From JBFFXF01 sp041569895 (GTDB lineage: Bacteria; Planctomycetota; UBA8108; JACQVS01): a stretch of 11,774 nt of DNA. The stretch's first letter is position 1. Every line of letters starts with the position of its first letter. Shown piece after piece: positions 9,160 to 11,774 of this stretch. Made by a program: the position numbers and the translations under genes. The notes below the pieces were generated by a model. It had not been told where the DNA came from, did no database searches, and was given only the letters and a program-made list of their open reading frames with translations. Location of the stretch: positions 1-11,774 of the forward strand of contig JBFFXF010000240.1 of assembly GCA_041569895.1 (NCBI GenBank), read 5' to 3'.

Positions 9160-9183
9160 TGGCGGGCCATATGGCGGGCTATA
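9160..9183. repeat. Tandem 12-bp duplication TGGCGGGCYATA x2
   Basis: TGGCGGGCCATA (9160-9171) is directly followed by TGGCGGGCTATA (9172-9183), 11 of 12 bases identical. It ends 61 nt before the GTG start of the + gene. It could be a regulator site pair, a duplicated -10-like segment, or chance. Confidence 0.4.
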
Positions 9184-9233
9184 GAGGTAGCGTCCCCCCG
9201 GGATGGACCGTACAATCGCCCGCGGGTTCTGGC

Positions 9234-9240
9234 GAGGAGA
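9234..9240 (+). promoter_or_regulatory. Shine-Dalgarno site fixing the GTG 9245 start
   Basis: GAGGAGA is followed by 4 nt (TCTC) and GTG 9245. The in-frame ATG 9203 is preceded by CCCCCCGGG with no ribosome-binding sequence, and would place a charged 14-residue extension before an already good signal peptide. Confidence 0.7.
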
Positions 9241-9244
9241 TCTC

Positions 9245-11716
9245 GTGTTCTCGATCAAGGTGGAGCCGTTCGGGCTCCCGCGCCGCATCCTCGGGGCAAT
9301 CCCGATACTCCTCATCGTCTCCGTGTCCGGCGTCGTCACGGCGCAGGACGCCGACGGCGACGGGGTTCCGGATGCCGATGACAACTGCCCGATGGTGTCG
9401 AACGCCGATCAGGCCGACGCCGACGGGGACGGTTTCGGCGATCCCTGCGACACCTGCCCGCTCGACCAGAACCCGCTCCAGATCGATGCCGACGGCGATG
9501 GCGTCGGGCTCGTCTGCGACAACTGCCCGGAAGTCCCCAACGCCGACCAGCTCGATTCCGACGGCGATTTCGTCGGCGACGCGTGCGACAACTGCCCGTC
9601 GGACCCCAATCCGGCCCAGTCCGACCCCGATGGCGACGGCGTCGGAACCGCCTGCGACAACTGCCCCGACATCGCCAACCCCGACCAGCTCGACAGCGAC
9701 TTCGACGGCATCGGCGACCTCTGCGAGTCCGACCTCGACGGCGACGGCATCGACAACGCGGCGGACAACTGCCCGGAAACTCCGAACGCGGACCAGCAGG
9801 ACGGCGACGGCGACGGGCTGGGCGACGTGTGCGACAACTGTCCCGCCGATCCGAACCCGCAGCAGACCGACGGTGACGGCGACGGCGTCGGTGATCTCTG
9901 CGATGCCTGCCCGTCGGTCCCCGACCCGGGACAGGAGGACGGGGACGGCGACGGCATCGCGGACGCGTGCGACAACTGTCCGGCGGTGCCGAACGCGACC
10001 CAGGGTGACCTCGACGGCGACGGCATCGGCGACGTCTGCGACCCCGATGCCGACGGGGACGGCGTGGGCAACGCCACGGACAACTGCCCGCTCGTGGTCA
10101 ACGCCGATCAGGGGGACCTGGACGGCGACGGCCAGGGTGACGCATGCGATGGTGATCGCGACGGCGACGGCGTCGCCAACGCGACGGACAACTGCCCTGA
10201 CGCGGCGAACGCGGATCAGGCGGACTTCGACGGCGACGGCCTCGGCGACGCGTGCGACGTCGACGATGACGAGGACGGCGTCGAGGACACTGTGGACAAC
10301 TGTCCGCTCGTCCCGAACCCCGATCAGGCCGACACCGACGGGGACGGGCTGGGGACCGCCTGCGACCCGGACGACGACGGCGACGGCGTCGACGATGCCA
10401 TCGACAACTGTCCCCTCGTCGCCAACCCCGGCCAGGAGGACGCCGACGGCGACGGTCCCGGCGACGCGTGCGACAACTGCGTGACGGTGTCGAACCCCCT
10501 GCAGCGCGACACCGACATCGACGGCGCGGGGGACCCGTGCGATCCCGACGACGACAACGACTCGGTCGACGATGTCTTCGACAACTGTCCGCTGATCGGC
10601 AACGCGGACCAGACCGACACCGACGGCGATGGGTCCGGTGACGCCTGCGACGACGACGATGACGGCGACGGCGTCCTCGACTCGGCGGACAACTGTCCGC
10701 TCGACCCCAACCCGCTGCAGGAGGACACCGACGGCAACGGCGTCGGCGACGCGTGCGACGAGCCGCTCCCCGATGCCGACGGCGACAGCGTCCCCGATCT
10801 TTTCGACAACTGTCCGTTCGTACCCAACGAGCCGCAGCGCGACTTCGACCGGGACGGCATCGGCGATCCCTGCGACAACTGCCCGGCGAGCGCCAACGAC
10901 GAGCAGATCGATGGCGATGGCGACGGCTTCGGCGACGCGTGCGACAACTGCCCGGGTGTCCCGAACCCGTCGCAGTCCGACTCGAACCGCAACGGCGTCG
11001 GCGACGCGTGCGACCCGGAGGAGGACCGTGACTCCGACGGCATCCCGAACGTGGTCGACAACTGTCCCGACCTGGCCAACGCCGACCAGGCGGACCTCGA
11101 CGGCGACGGCGCCGGCGACGCGTGCGACACGGACGACGACGGCGACCTCGTGATCGACCTCGCCGACAACTGCCTGCGGGTCGCGAACCCGAGGCAGGAG
11201 AACACCGACGGCGACAAGCTCGGCGACGCGTGCGATCAGGACGACGACAACGACACCATCCCCGACGAGAGCGACAACTGCCCCCTGGTGTCGAACTTCG
11301 TCCAGAGCGACAGCGACGAGGACGGGATCGGTGACGCGTGCGACGAGGATCTCGACGGCGACGGCGTCGACAACGCCGTCGACAACTGTCCCCGCATCCC
11401 CAATCCCGACCAGGAGGACAGCGACGGCGACGGTGTCGGCGACCTGTGCGCCAGCCCGCTCTTCGTGCGCGGCGACTCCAACCGCGATGGGCGCGTCGAC
11501 ATCGGCGACCCGATCTCGTCTCTCAACTTTCTCTTCAGCGGCATGCCGCTGCGATGCCTTGTCTCGGCCGACGCCAACGACGACAACAAGTTCGACCTCG
11601 CCGACCCGATCTGGACGATCAACTACCTCTTCCTCGGCGGACCACAACCGCCGCCGCCGTTTCCGGACCCCGGATTCGACCTGGCGACGCCCGGACCGCT
11701 CGGCTGCGAGTCGTGA
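9245..11716 (+). CDS. Secreted protein of 23 thrombospondin type 3 repeats with dockerin-like tail
   Basis: An 823-residue secreted, very acidic protein. Residues 1-34 are a signal peptide (MFSIKVEPFGLPRRILGAIP..., ending VVTAQ). Residues 46-735 are 23 contiguous thrombospondin type 3 units of the form DNCP-x3-N-x2-Q-x-DxDGDGxGDxC. In that family the Asp ladders bind calcium and the two cysteines per unit form disulfides. Residues from about 740 to 823 are a double EF-hand dockerin-like tail (FVRGDSNRDGRVDIGD..., then ADANDDNKFDLAD...) ending GCES. No catalytic domain is visible, so a structural, adhesive or calcium-storing role is inferred. The mature chain has only two lysines (in DGDKLGD and DDNKFDL) and one tyrosine. 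The start is chosen as GTG 9245 by its ribosome site; ATG 9203 would add 14 residues. It is transcribed away from the two oxidoreductase genes. Confidence 0.93.
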   Translation: MFSIKVEPFGLPRRILGAIPILLIVSVSGVVTAQDADGDGVPDADDNCPMVSNADQADADGDGFGDPCDTCPLDQNPLQIDADGDGVGLVCDNCPEVPNADQLDSDGDFVGDACDNCPSDPNPAQSDPDGDGVGTACDNCPDIANPDQLDSDFDGIGDLCESDLDGDGIDNAADNCPETPNADQQDGDGDGLGDVCDNCPADPNPQQTDGDGDGVGDLCDACPSVPDPGQEDGDGDGIADACDNCPAVPNATQGDLDGDGIGDVCDPDADGDGVGNATDNCPLVVNADQGDLDGDGQGDACDGDRDGDGVANATDNCPDAANADQADFDGDGLGDACDVDDDEDGVEDTVDNCPLVPNPDQADTDGDGLGTACDPDDDGDGVDDAIDNCPLVANPGQEDADGDGPGDACDNCVTVSNPLQRDTDIDGAGDPCDPDDDNDSVDDVFDNCPLIGNADQTDTDGDGSGDACDDDDDGDGVLDSADNCPLDPNPLQEDTDGNGVGDACDEPLPDADGDSVPDLFDNCPFVPNEPQRDFDRDGIGDPCDNCPASANDEQIDGDGDGFGDACDNCPGVPNPSQSDSNRNGVGDACDPEEDRDSDGIPNVVDNCPDLANADQADLDGDGAGDACDTDDDGDLVIDLADNCLRVANPRQENTDGDKLGDACDQDDDNDTIPDESDNCPLVSNFVQSDSDEDGIGDACDEDLDGDGVDNAVDNCPRIPNPDQEDSDGDGVGDLCASPLFVRGDSNRDGRVDIGDPISSLNFLFSGMPLRCLVSADANDDNKFDLADPIWTINYLFLGGPQPPPPFPDPGFDLATPGPLGCES
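9380..11449 (+). repeat. Array of 23 thrombospondin type 3 coding repeats
   Basis: Twenty-three units cover 690 codons with no interruption. There are 11 short units of 23 residues, 10 long units of 36 residues (the short form plus a 13-residue DxDxDGDGVxNAT-type extension), and two irregular long units of 39 (16th) and 38 (19th). The order is 4 short, 1 long, 3 short, 4 long, 1 short, 3 long, 2 short, 4 long, 1 short. Every unit keeps both cysteines. Deviations: unit 2 has DTCP, unit 8 DACP, units 14 and 21 lack the Pro after the first Cys. At DNA level GACAACTG(C/T)CC recurs at nearly every unit start. A leading half-extension DADGDGVPDAD (9347-9379) precedes unit 1. Confidence 0.93.
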
Positions 11717-11774
11717 CCGCCACCCTGGTTCTGCCGGACGGCGTTGCGACCGCGGCCCGCCTCCGGTACGCTCA
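11717..11774. other. Start of the next intergenic region
   Basis: The 58 nt after the stop of the repeat protein carry no recognisable gene start, ribosome site or terminator hairpin before the window ends. Confidence 0.5.

Larger units (their letters stand above)
8977..9244. promoter_or_regulatory. Divergent intergenic region between two secreted-protein genes
   Basis: These 268 nt lie between the start codons of the PQQ dehydrogenase (-) and the thrombospondin type 3 repeat protein (+), so promoters for both should be here. I could not identify convincing -35/-10 pairs; TATAGA at 9180-9185 is a weak -10 candidate for the + gene without a clear -35. The region holds the hairpin at 9032-9067 and the 12-bp tandem duplication at 9160-9183. 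Divergent layout allows shared control of the three secreted proteins. Confidence 0.5.

Noticed and set aside
9347..11449. CRISPR-like periodic DNA
   Set aside because: The periodicity follows 69- and 108-nt coding units in one open frame, with variation at third codon positions and conserved Asp/Cys residues. It is a protein repeat, not repeat-spacer DNA.
9179..11647. An 822-codon open frame on the minus strand opposite the thrombospondin repeats
   Set aside because: It is the antisense of GAC/GGC-rich repeats, giving an endless Val/Ala/Arg pattern with no signal, domain or ribosome site. The + strand frame has clear TSP3 units, signal peptide and tail. Stop codons are rare in every frame of such sequence.

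Overview
The window is GC-rich and reads as one piece of an environmental bacterial chromosome. Three secreted proteins end in the same kind of double EF-hand (dockerin-like) tail, with the pattern F-x-RGD-x-N-x-DG ... LF-x-GG. One of them also carries DCNxN...DACEI repeats. From memory this combination is typical of Planctomycetota and related uncultured lineages. That placement is an inference from protein style; no rRNA or other marker is present.

Left half (1-4783, all on +): an iron-sulfur cluster assembly operon in the order sufB (only the last 64 codons) - sufC - sufD - sufS - sufU - sufT-like. SufS takes sulfur from cysteine and passes it to the zinc protein SufU, which replaces SufE. 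SufBC2D is the ATP-driven scaffold. The SufT-like (MIP18/DUF59) protein would help with maturation or delivery. Catalytic residues are intact in every gene where they can be checked. sufD and sufS overlap by ATGA. The SufT-like protein is unusual: its small domain is split by an Ala/Pro-rich insert of about 58 residues.

Middle (4784-5179): a convergent non-coding gap. It holds a 33-bp inverted repeat (27/33 matching, arms 154 bp apart) built from a GAARGCAGGAA unit, plus a GC-rich hairpin, but no recognisable gene.

Right half (5180-11716): a secreted-protein block. On the minus strand, a PQQ-type soluble sugar dehydrogenase (GSDH + PKD-like domain + dockerin-like tail) is followed, with overlapping stop and start codons, by a lysyl-oxidase-like protein (LOX + PPC-like domain + Ig-like region + DCNGN repeats + dockerin-like tail). 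The LOX domain keeps the copper histidines and both residues of the lysyl-tyrosyl-quinone cofactor. Divergently, on +, lies an 823-residue protein that is almost entirely 23 thrombospondin type 3 calcium-binding repeats, also ending in the dockerin-like tail. The 268-bp divergent gap contains a strong imperfect hairpin and a 12-bp tandem duplication. Together these look like an extracellular or surface system of two quinone-cofactor oxidoreductases and a calcium-loaded acidic repeat protein that share one type of tail. No cohesin-like partner is visible here.
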